A DNA stretch of 64,000 nucleotides from Albifimbria verrucaria (GCA_020081605.1 JAHREC010000049.1:3286001-3350000), one strand, 5' to 3'. Numbered from the stretch's first letter, positions 25,128 to 38,729 are shown. Program-made: numbers and translations. Notes: generated by a model from the letters alone, not told the origin.

Positions 25128-27254
25128 GGCAGCGAGAATTAGAGGTGTAGGAGCATCATACGACGAGGTGCAGCCGGTGGGAGGTGGGTGGTTGCGCGGT
25201 TGCGGTTCGATGCAGCGTGGTGCGATACGATACGATACGATACGATACGGTGCGAGGGCGCTCAGCGCCAACGTGGGAAGACGAGCGGTAGATCAAGCCA
25301 GAGCAGAGAAAGGGCTGATTACAAACGAAGAAAAGACGCGATGCACAGGACCAAATTCAAGTTTGGATTCGAGGTGGGAGGTGCCAAGCATGGAGAGGAG
25401 GCTGCATTACATGCGGCCGACGTTGGGAAGAGCTTTGGGGGTCGCTTGGGGTCGCTTGGGGTCGGTAGCCAAGCCGATAGGCCATTTCACGTGATGCTGG
25501 CAGATGCCTAGATGGGCAGGCCATGAATTGGAATGGGAGGAGTTGTGGTAGCACATGGCTGGGGCTCAGGAAGGATATAACGGGTTGGTTTAATTGTAGA
25601 AGAAAAGTAGGAGCAAAGATGAATAAATTGAAGAAGATAAGAAAAGAAAAAGAAAAAAGAAGAAGAAGAAACAACAACAAAGCATGAGCATGTGCAACTA
25701 ACCCAGCACCAAACAGGCAAACAAACATATCGTATGGTCGAATGCGCTGCAGCTGCACCAAAGATCGGATGAACGAGCCTACCCTCATTGGGACAACACC
25801 AACCACCACCCGTTTACTGTAGGGGTTAAATAAGCACTCAATGGCACGGCACGGCATAGCACGGCTTGGGACGTACAGCACAACATAGCATGGCACGTCA
25901 CGGCACGGCAACACCAGAAGCACGAACGCTCGCCCGGCCCAACAACGGCCGGCCCCAAGAAAGAACCGGACGCTCGGGGCGGCTCTCTCCCAACTCCCAC
26001 CCCTTGTCAAGTCGTCAGCAGCTTAGCCTTAGCCTTAGCACCCCGGCCGTTTTGCACATGTAAATCCGCCGAGCCGCGATTGGGTTGGGAAGCCGAGGAG
26101 CACCACGAATTAATTGTTGACGAGCAGGGCTGCTTGCGTCTTGTCTATGCGTGCGTGTGTGTCTACGATCATGTATCAAGACATACCAGATCGGATGGAA
26201 GACACGCTGCCGAAGTAACCCTTGCCCCGGTACTCAACACTTTCTTCATTGTCTTCTTCACTTACATCACATCATGTACATACTCACCTGTTGTCTTCAT
26301 CCCGTGCCCGTCTCCCGTAGCTGTCATGCATTGCTTGACCCAATGTCTTGCCTCACAGTGGGCTCCCAGAACCACGGTTCATGCAGCCTTGCCCGTCTTC
26401 CCTTGCAAACACGACCTCTCGGAGTTGACCTCCGCCAGACATGGCTCGTCCCTCGATACATGCCTCTCCCTCGTCATGAAAGAGACAATCCCATGGACCA
26501 ACCCGCCCGTGTTGACTGACCGAACAACTTGTTGGGCCCTTTTTGGCTCCAGTGGGGTGAATCAAATTTACAGGCCACCTCCAGGTACGCGCATGTACCG
26601 GTACCGGCGTCTGCCCCTCCGTCTGCGTGGGCTGCCAGCTCTTTCCGCACTTCCCCATACTCCCGACCGCACGGCTCTTCCCCAAGCGCAGGTACCGGTA
26701 CTTCTAACCCACCTGCTCAGAGGGAGCTGGGCTCCACCCTCGGCCAAGTACCAAGTACCAAGTAATGCATCATCACCGCCAGACTCGCTCGCTCAACTTC
26801 TTTTCTTCCTTCTCTTCATGCTTAATCTGCACCATTCATCCCGTGATCCCGTCCAATTTTCTCCCTCTCCCCACCCACGGATCATCCCGTCGGTTCCTCG
26901 GTTCCTCTCTTCCTCCTCCTCCCTCTGCATCTGCGCCCTCTCGTGAAAATATAATGGCCTGGTGACGCACAGCTGCTCTCTCGATAACCCCTCCCCATAT
27001 CCCACCCGTCGCCCTCCGTCACCTTCGCGCTCAACCCGCTCCACCGTTCGAGCGGACCGCTACGATACGGCCCCGCCGCCGTCAGTCTCTACCTCTTTGG
27101 CGCTCAGCCTAATTTCTTCGAGTCCTCCGCCGAGCCGTCCGAGTCCTCTCACCCCTCCTTCTCCAAAAACCACACGCATACACAGCGTATCGTCATAGGA
27201 ACCAAAGGCCACCCTTGGGCGCATATCCCACCACCACCACCGCCAATCAGGAAA
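25128..27254. other. 2.1-kb divergent promoter region
   Basis: Lies between the divergent starts of the DENND11-like gene and SLC1. It contains GATAC and GGCAC repeats, purine runs near 25620-25680, GGTACCGG words at 26590-26760 and a pyrimidine-rich leader before SLC1. A 288-codon open frame at 26080-26946 is judged non-coding. Confidence 0.6.
25224..25248. repeat. (GATAC)5 pentanucleotide tract
   Basis: Five head-to-tail GATAC units about 100 bp upstream of the minus-strand start codon at 25127. Confidence 0.95.
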
Positions 27255-28211
27255 ATGTTCCTCTCCTACCTCGTCAACTTCCTCGTCGGCTACGCCGCCC
27301 TCACCGTCGGCCTCTACATGCTGTCCTTCGTCGTGCCCCGGGCCGCCTTCGCGGCGCGCTCCTCGCCGCCTACATATCGCTCGCCGCCGTCGCCCTCTAC
27401 GGTGTCTTCGTCTCCATCATCCTCACCCTCGTTGGCAAGCAGCAGATTGCCCAGTGGGCTGCCGGTCGAGCCTTTTACTATGTTATGCTCCTCACCACCG
27501 GCGTCAGCTTCGTGATCGATGACCCCAAGGACATCCTCTCCACCACCCGACCTGCCGTCTTTATCGGCAATCACCAGACCGAGCTCGACGTCCTCATGCT
27601 GGGTACCATTTTCCCCAAGTACTGCAGCGTCACCGCCAAGGCTTCCCTTCGTCGCGCCCCCATCCTCGGCTGGTTCATGTCCCTCAGTGGTACCGTCTTC
27701 ATCGACCGCAAGAACACAAAGGACGCCCGCGAGGTCATGAAGGGCGCCGCCCAGGAGATTGCCACCAAGAAGCAGAGCGTCTACATGTTCCCCGAGGGCA
27801 CCCGCAGCTACGCCAAGGACCCTATCCTGCTGCCCTTCAAGAAGGGTGCCTTCCATCTTGCTGTTCAGGCCGGCGTGCCCATTGTGCCAGTCGTTGTCGC
27901 CAACTACAGCCACGTGCTGCACATCAAGAGCTTAGTCTTCAACGCTGGAAAGATCCCCGTCAAAGGTACGATTTAACCTCTGAAACCTCACATTTTCAAA
28001 GCTGATTCAGTAAACAGTCCTCGACCCCATCCCCACCAAGGGTCTGACCTCCGCCGACGTCGACGAGCTCGCCCGCACCACCCGCGAGCTGATGCTCAAG
28101 GAGCTTGTCGCCCTGACCGAAAAGGCCCAGGGCCGACCTCTCTCCGTCCCGGCTCACCAACCCGCCAAGGGCACCTCCTCCGGCATCGACACCACCGTCT
28201 CCTCCCTCTAG
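27255..28211 (+). CDS. SLC1: 1-acyl-sn-glycerol-3-phosphate acyltransferase
   Basis: Lysophosphatidate acyltransferase (PlsC family) that makes phosphatidate in the ER and lipid droplets. Exons are 27255-27965 and 28018-28211, about 300 residues. The N-terminus (MFLSYLVNFLVGYAALTVGL) and a second hydrophobic stretch are membrane segments. Catalytic motif I is NHQTELD (HX4D) and motif III is FPEGTRS; PILGWFMSLSGTVFIDR lies between. A -1 break near 27358-27362 separates AFAAR from LLAAYISLAAVALYG; one extra base joins them. The ATG at 27255 begins the membrane segment and is the natural start. Confidence 0.95.
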
Positions 28212-28846
28212 ACAACAACCACCACCCCAATTCCTCCATATGATGATGATCATGACACGATGAAAGAGACCCAAGGTTGGCGCGCATTACGGAGTCTGGC
28301 CCCGTAACCTAGAAAGGACATGAGTTAGAGTTTTTGGAAAGAAGAAAGAGAAACTAAGAAGAAGAAAAAGGAGACGGCATGGTGCTCAGCGTCGCGCCCT
28401 CCCATGGGTCCGTAGACTCAGGGAGACTCTGTTTGATACCCCCATAGACACGCTAGGTTGTGCTTTCAACCTGTTCATGTGCTATTTAGGATAAGCCAAA
28501 AGTGTTACAAAAGATGTAAGCGATTTATACTACCTCATTTCAATCGTCACATTGTGCGCGCGCAAGCAAACAAGTCCCTTGCAAGGGGCAGTCTGGTTAA
28601 TCGTAGTCTATCATGTAACCATCATTCATGATGGGGCTTTTTGGATTTGTATATCCCAGAATGTTACCAATACTGTATATGTTCTTGACATGCGGCCCCC
28701 AAACTCCCAATCGCCGCCCCTGAATGCTTTCCGTAAACATATGTACACAGATATGCTCCAATGACCGGTACAAAATCTACCACCCGGAAAGCGGGGAAAA
28801 ATACAAAACGAGACATCATACGAGGAAACCCGCAGGCTCACCCAGA
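28212..28846. other. Convergent intergenic spacer
   Basis: 3' flanks of SLC1 and of the minus-strand gelsolin-like gene. Purine-rich near 28330-28375. No gene supported. Confidence 0.65.
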
Positions 28847-31800
28847 TCACTCCTTAAGCGCCTGTAGTGCCTGCGTCAGCGGCACCAGCTTCAAGCTCTT
28901 CTTCCTCTTCAGGCCCGCGGTAGGCTTAGACGGCGGGTTGGTGATGGTCGGGCTGAGCGTATCGGACCACTTGCGGAAGACGCTCTTGAGGTCGCGTGGG
29001 ATGCCCTCCAGCACGACTGTGGAGATGGGCACGAACGGCCGGTCCTCCATACCCGCGGCCAGGATGGCGTACTCTTGCGCAAAGTTGAGGGCGTTGCGGA
29101 ACGACGCATACTGCGGCTGTGCGCGGGAGCCGACGATGATGTAGATCTCAAAGAAGGCGTCGAGAACGTAGACGCTCAGCGGGAGAGATCAGCCTGAGTG
29201 AACGGGCGAATCTCGAAGATCTATGTTTCGTTAGTTTCTAGTTACGCAACAGTGAAAAGTCAAGACATACCTGTTGCCTGGAGTCTGCATCCGAGCAGAA
29301 GAGTCTGCTGCAGTACTTGGCGTAATTGGGCTTCAGTCTCCAGTGATCAGCCGAGTGCGGCTTCACACCGGCCTCAAACAGCTCCCAGAATGAATCCGGC
29401 TCGGCGCCATCCTCGTGCTCAGAGAGCTCACCCGTCAGAGTCAGGTCCATACCAATCAAACGTGCACAGCTGAGTTCATCCACGTCGCTGCCCCGGCCCT
29501 TCCACAGGTGGCATTTGCCATCCTTGGTGATGAGGTAGGGAAATCCAGCACACAGACTGGCCGGCGCAAAGTCGACTTCGTCAAATGTAATCTGTCCCAG
29601 GTATCGACGGCCACAGAGTATGCTGGGCGCCAGTGAATCAAACCTGTTGCTGGAGCCCCTCCTGGTAATGACGATGCCTCCCAAGGCCTGGAGGAACTCG
29701 CTCGTCTCCTTTCCTTGGCGAAGCTTGATAAGCTTCGCTCCTAGACTCCGAGCCTCGCGCTGCGCAAACAGCTGAGCATCTTGAGCTGCAGATTCCGCGA
29801 CTTCGTCACCTATCCATAGATACACTTCAACGAAGGGCCTGCCGTTCGAGTATGCAAACTCGTGTGCGCAAAGGTACATGTCCTGGTCAAAGAGAACACG
29901 CTCAAAGTGAGGGGGCACCGGAATCTTCTTTCCATCTCCTGTGAGCTGCGATAGCTGGACTCCCGTACTTCGGACCTTAGCCTCCGCCGGGGTGCGCTCA
30001 TCAGAATCTCTGCAGGATCGACCTTGTAGTCATTCCTGGGTCGTTGTGGCCCAAAGAAGTCGCTCAAGAGCGTCGAAACATCCACTCCGTGTCTGGAGGG
30101 CGAGCGTACGGGTGAGCCTAAAGGAGAGGCAACATTTGCGGAATCTGTAGGGGGTATCGGTAGAGGGCGCACAGTACTCTTAGATGTTTTGGGCGTCTCC
30201 ATCATCCGAGACAGCTGGTCAAGCGACGGCTTCGGCTTCAACGGAGGCGACTTGGTGGAAGCCTTGCTCTGGGCAGATGGAGGGCTCTTGACCGGCGTTC
30301 CAATGTTGGCCTCCTCCCGCGGTTGTGCGACAGGGGTTGGCTGGGCAGCAATAACTGGTTTTGGTGACACTGGTGGTTTTGGTGTCACGGGTGGCTGAGA
30401 AGTGGAAGCGGGTGGCTCTGGAAGCGGGCGCTCAAACATCATCTTGACAGGGGATCTCGATCCTGTACGTTGATGCCTGATCTTTACAGGCTCTTTGACA
30501 GGCTCACTGTTCTGCTCATCAAGGAACCTCGACATCCGCTTCATGTCCAGCTTCCTTGGTGACCCTGGTCCGTCACCTGTCTTGTGAGGCTTCAATGGAG
30601 ACGGGGTCGTTGAAGGCCTTGTCGGGACTCGGCTGTCTCCGGAGGTAGGACGGTGTGCTCGGCTGGGCGCTCTTCTCCTCGGTAGGTTGAGGGTTTGGTG
30701 TAATAGGTGATGGTTTGCCGCGCAAAGTAACCTTAGCAGCAACCTGCTGCTGGATAGATAGAGGTGCTGGCTTCTCTACCTCTTGGTTCGAAGCCTCAGG
30801 CTCCTTAGGTTTGATATCCTCAAGCTGGTGCTTCACAGTCTCCGGCTTTGATATATTAAGAGCAGCGGGCTTCATATCGTTGATGAACTGGGTCTTTGTA
30901 GCTTCCTCTGTGGACGCTTGAGGCTTGCTCGAAGTCTGCTTAGCTGAAGATGCTGCTGATGAGGAGCCTTTCTCTTGGGCCCACGAGCACGGCCCTTAGT
31001 CATGTGTGTAAGTTGAGGGCCTGCAGCCGGCTCGGTTGTATCCGTCGCGCTCGATGCCTGCGGCTTGACCTCATCAGAGCTCTTCCCGCCATTGGCAGCC
31101 ATTGGGGAGGTCCTCTAGCCAGCATGCCTGCCAAGGCTGGGTTGAAACGGTCAGCAAGCTTGCCACCACCTACACGGCCCTGCTGAAGCCTTGAGGGTGC
31201 GCTTGTTTCCTTTTGCAGAGTGGGGACAGGACGCGGTTCAGCTGCTGGCTTGGCCACGTCCGGCTCCGTCGAGACACGCTCGATCTTCTTAAGCTCAGGG
31301 CTAGTAGCCTTTGCTGAGGAAGGAGACTTGGGTGAGGATATTGTCTGACTTGTCACTCTCTTGGGTCCAGGAACTGGCTTCGGAGAGCTCGCTTTGCTGG
31401 GCTCCACTGGCGACGCAACCTTGGCCGGCTCTTTTCGAGATCCTGTCATGGACCTTCCGAGCTCAGCCCTACGAGCTAAACCTTCAGGGACAGCTTTCTC
31501 CGTAGCGACGGATGGGTTCCTCGTTATGCCCTTGCCTTCCGATTGGGCCTTCTTGAAATCTTCCTTCTTCTTCAGGATGGCCTCCTTAAACTCGTCCTTG
31601 AGCTCGCTTTTCTGCGGGCCTCCAGTCTGATTAAGGGCTGCCTTTCCTCTGAGAATATTGTCCTTTAGTGCGTCGGGAGCAACGTAATTTTGCGTCTTGG
31701 TTCTTCGCAGATTACCAAATACGTTCTTGAATTCTGGTTCCTTGGCTTGGTTCGTGGGTATATCTACGCTTCGTTGCTTAAGATTCGACCTGAAGTCCTT

Positions 31801-33854
31801 CTTTGGGGAGTCTCGGGTTTCGGCTTCAGCGGAGGCTTAGAGGTTTGTACTGTCGGACTTGTGACGGAACCACGTTTCTCGGGCTCGATATCTTGCCCTT
31901 CCAGGCCAGCCTGGGGCTCCTCTCCAGGAGTCTCGGTTTCAACCTTAGCGGCAGGAACAGAGATGCTACCCTTGAGCCATGACCAAAGGCTGGCCTATTG
32001 GCATTCGGCGGCGGGGAGTAGATACCGCCAAGACCGGTGGTATTGGTCTTCGTTGCGGTACCCATTGGCGTTGACCTCATAAGCCCACCGATGCTGACCT
32101 GGTGTTTGTGTGAGAAGGAACCCGCCCGTCCGGAATCGGTAGGGCTAGTAGTCTGCTCTCCTTTTTGTTGAATTCAACCCGCCAGGCTGGTTGCGCTGGT
32201 GAGGCAGGCTTCGACTGCGGCTTCGGGGCCTCAGGCTTATTCAAGGCGCTCTCCAACCAGCTGGGTTTTGTCGGGCTCCAGCGCCTAGGATCCATTGTCT
32301 TTGAGGGGCTGACGGGCAGTGATGCTTCCTCTTCCTTGGTCTGCTCCGCGGCTGGAGCTGGTTCTGCCGTAGGCTGTTCTGACGCCTTCGGTGTGTCCTC
32401 GAGCTGCGAGTTCTCCGGCTCACCGTGGCGAGAAGTCGGTCTGCTAGAGCTTGGGGTAGGCCCATCGGCTCGGCCAGGGGCTCGTGGCTTCGCGCCACCT
32501 TGGGAGGTTCCTCTATCGTAAGTGCCTCGGTTGGAAGCTATCGAGTCAGCACGCGCAAGACCAGGAGGGCTGGTAACGCTCCAACGCTTGACGCTGTCTG
32601 ATCTCTTCATCATTGCACTTTGAACAAAACCGCCCATGCCCTTGGTCGGTGATACAGATCGTGCGGGGATGTACGGCCAGACGGTGTTGACTGATTTGCA
32701 TCTTCTTGGTCATCCTGACGCGGCGTATTCAACGGAGGAGGAGACGCAAGCACGTTCCTGGCCGGTGTGCTGGTGCCCGACTGGGAAGCGGAGCGGTCGC
32801 TACCAGCAGACGAAAGACCCGGCAACTGAGCCTTGACGGAAGACATGTCTAGCCGATCGTCGTCCTCGACCTGGTTCTTCCTGTAGGCGGCAGAGCCTTG
32901 GCCCCTGTCCGCGGTTTGACGGAACCAAGCAGGATCTTTGGAGCCGAGAGCCTGGGCGATCTGGTCCCTGGAGAATGTTGTGTCGGTGGCGGACTGCGGG
33001 TGGGATTCGGGCGACGCAACCAGCGACCTCTGGGTTGCGTTCTGGGCAGCCACCATGCTCAGAGGACGGACGCCACCCCTAGAGTTGGGCCGCCTCTGCC
33101 ACGACAACGGTGAGGCCCTCTCGGATGATGTGGACATGGTGGTAGACTTGAGGTCGACCTTGCCAGGGGTCTCGTTCTCTTTGGTCGGGGAGCTCGAGGC
33201 CATGGCGTCGAGGGACAATTCGGGTTCGGCAGAGTCCTCGCGGGTGCCGGCGGGGCAGCACCGGGAGACTCGAGCTTCAATGCGTCGGAGAGGTGGACGG
33301 AACGGTAGCTCGACCGCGGGGACGGCGTGTTGGCAGGCGATGATTTCTGAGGTGAGATGGACCTGGCGCGCTCTGCGGGCGAAACAGCTTGTTGTCAGCG
33401 CTTGCAGGGAGCGAATGGAGAAAAGAAAATGGAAAAAGTGAAAGGCACCGAGCAGGGTAGAGAGAGTAAGAAGAAGGAAATAACAATAAAGAGTGGTGGT
33501 TTGCTCGCCCTGGCACAAAAAAAGAGCAACCTCGTGATGGCCAGCTGGACGGCAGTGTCGAAAAAACCCGTGTTGATGCTCCCTCAACCCAAACTTAAGC
33601 CTCGACTGTCACCGAGGGATCGGCCCACCGCAGCAGGCAAGGTCAAGGTCAAGGCAAACAATGGATGGATGGAGACGGGGCTAAAAAGTTAGGCAAGCTA
33701 AATGTAGACGCAACTCACCCTCTCGTCGGGCCTGGCGCTCACGCTTGGCGGCCAGATACTCCTCGAGCTCGCGTGCGCGAACCTCGTCCTCTTCGATCTG
33801 CTGGCCGCGCAGCCGCTCGACCTGCTCGAGGAACTGCGACACCTCGTCCGACAT
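28847..33854 (-). CDS. Large disordered protein with C-terminal gelsolin-like repeats (DUF4045 type)
   Basis: Filamentous-fungal protein of roughly 1,500 residues with a long Pro/Ser/Lys-rich region and a gelsolin-related C-terminus, the DUF4045 architecture. Exon 1 (33854-33719) encodes MSDEVSQFLEQVERLRGQQI followed by an acidic/arginine coiled-coil-like segment. A 346-bp intron leads to exon 2 at 33372 (RARSISPQKSSPANTPSP). The middle carries many PxxP and KP repeats. The C-terminus has gelsolin-type blocks VEVYLWIGDEVAE, QALGGIVITRRGS and, after an intron (29270-29221), VYVLDAFFEIYIIVGSRA, ending QALQALKE. Many frame breaks occur, for example GGG 29181, so residue numbers are approximate. 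Likely cytoskeletal or actin-linked, by inference from the gelsolin fold. Confidence 0.75.
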
Positions 33855-34854
33855 CTTCTTTGGGGGTGTTTTGGAGGGAGAGGGAGGAGAGAGAGGGGGT
33901 GTTTTGGCTAGCTACCTAGTGCTGCCGGGGAAACATGACACGGCAGGACGAGGGAAGAAGGGAAAAGAACGGCGAGGCCACAATGGCTTTCTCTGGTGGG
34001 CGGGATCGAGTTGTTGCAAGGTAAGGTAGGTAGGTTAAGGTAGGTAAGGATGTAAGTATGTATGTAAGTTACGATGTTTGGATTTGGGCCAACAGGCTTT
34101 GTTTCCTATCTGTCTATCTACCTTGCCTATCCTATCCCATCCCCTGGTGGCTGCAGCTCGCATGTGTTTACCAATACTTGCTGACCTTGCCTGGTAGGTA
34201 CCTACAGCCAGTACCTGAGCTTCCCAACAGGTACAGAGCACAGAGCCACAGAGCGCAGAGTCCTGGGCTGGGCTGCACCTAAAGCTGACGAACCAGCAGC
34301 GTCCCAGGCGTCCCAGGCGTCCCTTTAGCGCGCCTTGGGCGGAGATGCCTCCACTGTTTCCCCTGGCTAGCACTCTCTGCTCCCTCTCATCACCACGTCA
34401 TCCTTGCTGGGTTCAACCTTGAACATGAGCCTCGAGTGCGGAGTGGCACAACCGGTTTTTATTTTGGCCATATATGGTTATGTCTGGCGAGATAATTCCC
34501 TCAGCATCGTATTAATCATGGCCCAGTATGTGAGCACTTGAAACATGTCTTGGTGGAAATTCGAGCTACGCACCAAGTCTCGCTTTTGGTCCCACACACA
34601 TGTCTATCATCGTTGTCAACACCACCATATCTGTAACGCTTATAACACAATTGTCCCACGCTGGAGCAGAAAATACCGTCTACGCCAGTAAAAGACGAAC
34701 AGAGACACAGATCGGCACAGCAAGGGCCTGCCCATTGTTCACATATCATTATCGGATAAATCAATCCAGAAAGTAAACAATCATCACAACTATAGGGTAG
34801 TGCAAACCATGATGGCTCGTTTTGTTTATCTCCCACCATCGATGCCTTCAGCTC
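33855..34854. other. Intergenic spacer
   Basis: Promoter of the gelsolin-like gene plus the 3' flank of ARL2. It holds GTAGGTA/GGTACC-like repeats at about 34020-34240. No gene supported. Confidence 0.6.
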
Positions 34855-35641
34855 TTAGTACAAGAAGAGCCTCTTTTTCGCGTCCTCAACCACCCAGGCG
34901 AGGCCTTCCTTGAGATTCTTCCCCGTCATGGCACTACATCGCAGGATATGCCACTGGTGTGTCCTGATTGCATTTAATCGTAGTGACTAGCCAGAGCATG
35001 TGTCAGTTGCTGTCCAGAAACAAAGCGAGCGCCTTACCGTCAAGATCTCCTCCTCATCCATGCAGCCTTCCACGTCCGTCTTGTTGGCGAATATCAGCAA
35101 GCTGGCGCCGCCCAGGCGCTGTACTCCGTTAGCTCCAGCTCCAGTCTTGATCCAGTCAGAACGCACCTCCTCCTGCAAAAGTCCATGCAGCTCGTCTCTG
35201 CAGTCCTCGATACGCAAACGGTCCGTAGCGTCGACGACCCATATCAGGGCGTCCGTCTTCTCAAAGTAATTGCGCCAGTATGACCTGAGCGTCTTCTGGC
35301 CTCCTACGTCCCCTACACAATCAGTATTGCACGGGGCTGTCGCTGTGCGAACATACAAATGTTAAGCTTGTATCTGTCCATGGTCAGTGTTGGTTCCTCT
35401 CCGTGATGCTTCTTCACGTACCCTTCGTAATCAATCGTTTTGATGATGAAACCCAACGTTGGGCTAACCGTGTTCACATCCTCCCCATGATTTTCTTAAC
35501 TATTGTCGTCTTGCCGGCATTGTCAAGCCCCTACATCGAGCGTTAGTAGCGTCATATATATTCCGGCACAGAACGAGCCTACAGCATCAATATCCGCAGC
35601 TCCTTGTCCTTTAACCTCGCCTTGCGTAGAATCGACAGCAT
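34855..35641 (-). CDS. ARL2: Arf-like small GTPase Arl2
   Basis: Arl2 (yeast Cin4, fission yeast Alp41) works with tubulin cofactor D in tubulin folding. Six exons read 35641-35583, 35530-35422, 35373-35357, 35312-35167, 35118-35038 and 34986-34855. The start [20 protein letters not shown] is diagnostic. The P-loop [73 protein letters not shown] and the end [12 protein letters not shown] all match. Exon 3 is only 17 bp. A -1 break at the start of exon 2 (GGG, 35528-35530) needs one G to give LGLDNAG. The rest is in frame. Confidence 0.95.
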
Positions 35642-36209
35642 TTCGACCACGCTGCCTCGCAAATGTACGAGCCTATGGCGGTTTGGCTCGAAATGTGGGC
35701 GGAATCGTTTGTCAAGTCTAGTTCATGAAATCGATGTCGCCTAAAAGACGGTGATCCACGTGATGCGATTCTGGTGTCTTTATTTACACTACATCAAATC
35801 ATGAGCTTACCACCACAATTTCTCACGGCAATTTTACGACAATGCACAAAGTTTGTGAATATGATTTCAACATTCGGAAATACGAAAACATTCTCTAGGC
35901 CGTTTAGGCAATCTAGGTAAACAAATTGACGGTGATGTAGCTCATGAGGTCCTCCCTTTGCCATTCCTTTGTCATTTCCTCCTCAGAGCCAGTCTCTCTC
36001 ATAACAATTGGAACCAACTAGTAGCCAGCCAACAAAGCAAAATGAGTTTATCCGAGCGATGCCAACATTGCATCAGAGCTCGGGTTAATAAGCCTTCCTT
36101 ACATCACCAATCTCGACTCATCCTTGGTAGCAAAGGGTCCATCAACCACCTTGCATTGTATAACGACCTTCATCACGCGATGATCACTCAAGCATACATA
36201 GTCAGTGGA
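35642..36209. other. Intergenic spacer
   Basis: Short promoter of ARL2 and 3' flank of the GNAT gene. AT-rich, with no supported gene. Confidence 0.65.
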
Positions 36210-37916
36210 TCAGGCCTTGAGAAACTGATCCGCAGGTTTGTCTGCCACCTCTGATGTAGCTTGAGCCTGTAGCTGCCATAGAGTAAGGTCCATCCATTTA
36301 CTTTCGTAATATTTGTCATTGTCAGTCTTGACTGCTTCTGGCAGATATGCCATTCGCTGAAACTCAAACTTTTCCAGCAACTTTTCGCGCCACGCGAGCT
36401 CAGGATCATCTTTAATTGCCGTGAAGGCCTCGATGTAGAGGCGAGTGTACTGACGCTGATTCTGTCTGTATGCTTTGCTGTAGATTTGCGTCGACTCTGG
36501 GCCCTCCCATTTATACTCCACAACACTGGAGTGAGCCATCACACAGAGCAAGATACGGTCAAGAAGCGCAGTACCGCACAGCTTCCGCCTATGCTCAGGA
36601 TGTACACCAACTCTAACGAGACCAGTGAATCTTGATGCTGGACAAGGCTTGTTGAGGATACCCATCCGCGTGTCAGTCACGAAGGCGAAGCCCATGACAC
36701 CATCTTGCTTCAAGGGTTGAACTTCTCTGAAGCTGAGGTATTCTTTGTACGCCTTTTCGGCCCCTTTGGCCATTTCGAGCTGTCCAAGAGCTCGTCTTGG
36801 GTTAGCACTGCAACAACAAACGGGCGCAAGGTGTCTTGACAGTGCTGGTAGAGATGTTCAATGTCGCTGGCAGTGACCGACTCGAAAAATTGAGGACAAT
36901 TGTCGTTGTCCTTTTCAAGGTTAATTATAGCTGCAATGTCTGCAAAGTCTTTGTGCTCCACGGGTCGGATCAGACATTCAGCCTTGGGCCAGGGGTTCTC
37001 CTCCTGCTTTACCTCAACAGTTGCCTGCTCAAGCAACTTGTCTTGCAACTTTGACTTGAGGGTTCCATTCAACTTTTGACGAGAAACAATCTCTCTCTGA
37101 ATGTGCAAGGTGGAGGACATATTGTGCTGTCGCCATGACATCTCTCGATTCTCCTCCCTACGAGCTCTTGAGGCGGAGCATGAGGATATGGGATGGGATT
37201 CAATAACTCTCCACTCTCAGTGTTGAAATCACACTGGTGGACATTCGGGATCATCTTTTCCATTCGCTTCAGGCTAAAAATCAAGACGTTCGGGCCTGTA
37301 GAAATGCCGTCCAACCATTCATCGATTGCGGCGGCAACGGTGGGCGTTTCGATAGTCTCTTGGGCGCGGTCATGGGAGTCCTGGCGAAGAATGTCTTGGT
37401 CACCTGGCTTACTGTTGGCACTCCCATTGTCGTGTTCAAGCGCGGGTACCTGGTCAGAGGAGTCCACCATCCCACTCATACTCCATGTATCTTCGCTGCA
37501 AGGCTCGGGTGCTCGATGGCTCTCAAGAGACAAGGCAAGTTGTTCTCCAGACGTGAGCGGGTGGCACGGAGGAAGAGCATTGTTGATGTTAGGCTTCTGG
37601 TCTCCAGGTGTTTTAGGTGGCGACCAGTTTTGAGCACCATGACTGGTCTGTCGAGGAGGATCCAGCGCATTCGGATCAGTGCCGTCCTTGAGAAACACGC
37701 CTCCGGTTTGTGGTGCCGCTTTCTCGTTTGTGATTTCACGAAGACTGCTACCTAACTTTGCAACAGCGGTCTCGAAAGACTTGGAGGCTACTGGGGTTGG
37801 GGTTGAAAGCTTGGAGGAACTGCGTCAAGTCGCAGTGGTATTGTCCAGTTCTTCCCCATGAAGTCATGGATCTGCCGTAAGGCAAGATTCAACTGTTCCT
37901 CTCGAGAAGCATTCAT
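36210..37916 (-). CDS. GNAT-like N-acetyltransferase with N-terminal extension
   Basis: The C-terminal half has a GNAT-type acetyl-CoA binding segment: RFTGLVRVGVHPEHRRKLCG followed by TALLDRIL, preceded by a beta strand GVMGFAFVTDTR. Upstream, IRPVEHKDFADIAAIINLE is a typical GNAT start. The N-terminal half (from ATG 37916, MNASREEQLNLALRQIHDF) has no recognised domain and is Pro/Ser-rich. Frame breaks occur near 37800-37850 (several), near the GGG at about 37160 and at the CCCC near 36770; single added bases join the pieces. The end is DKPADQFLKA. The substrate cannot be predicted. Confidence 0.7.
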
Positions 37917-38729
37917 GGTCGTTGGCTAAGCTTGTGTTCTTCTCTTCTATAGGAACGACCCAGCCTGTGAATGTTAGTAGGCAAACGGAGAGCCGAAGAA
38001 GGGCATTTTGCAAGATTCACCTCAAGTTCGCCAAGTGTATGTAGATAGACCAACGATGCAAGAAAGCTGCTGCCCCGAGAAGGCGTGGTGTTTTGGATAC
38101 GGAGCTTTCTACGCACAAGCAGTGGGGATGCGATGAAAGAAGTGATGTTTTGCAGAAGAGCGAAGTTAAGGAGAGAAGGAAAGATCCGAGAGAGTGAAGA
38201 GTGTTCGGCGTTGCTATTTCCCTACTGACAGCACTCTCTGCCAGCTGGCAGCCAACTTACACGCACTGCCTATCTACATGTACCAAGACACCTGATTTCA
38301 CCTCAACTTCACCTCGGCAGCTCCGACGATGCAATGGCCAGGCCGGATTGGTTCACTCTGGCAAATATCATGCCGCCCACGGGCGGAAACGCGCATACCA
38401 TATTTTAGAATTGGGGAAAGGAAGGCTCAGTTGGAACATGTTTAGAAAAAATTGGGTTCAATATTGAATCCAGAAGACTTATCTCGTATATTCTGAAGTG
38501 TTACTATTTTTGACCGTCGTGAATCTCAAGTGACACAACGGTTGACCTATACCGGTGGTAGGGTAACATGATGCATGAGTCCGCATGCAGTTGGAGAGTG
38601 TGCAGCCAGCAGCCAGCAGCAGAATGCAAAATGCAAAATGCAAAAATGATCCTAGATGAGGCAACAATGACATCAAAAAGATGCAAGGTCTGCCGCAAGC
38701 AGCAAAAAGAACCTCTCCGGATGGCGGAT
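37917..38729. other. Intergenic spacer
   Basis: Promoter of the GNAT gene. Contains AGCAGCC and ATGCAAA short repeats at 38600-38650. No gene supported. Confidence 0.6.

Noticed and set aside
26080..26946. 288-codon plus-strand open frame upstream of SLC1
   Set aside because: It starts with a non-ATG codon, has no domain, and its sequence is made of promoter-like pyrimidine and GTACC repeats.
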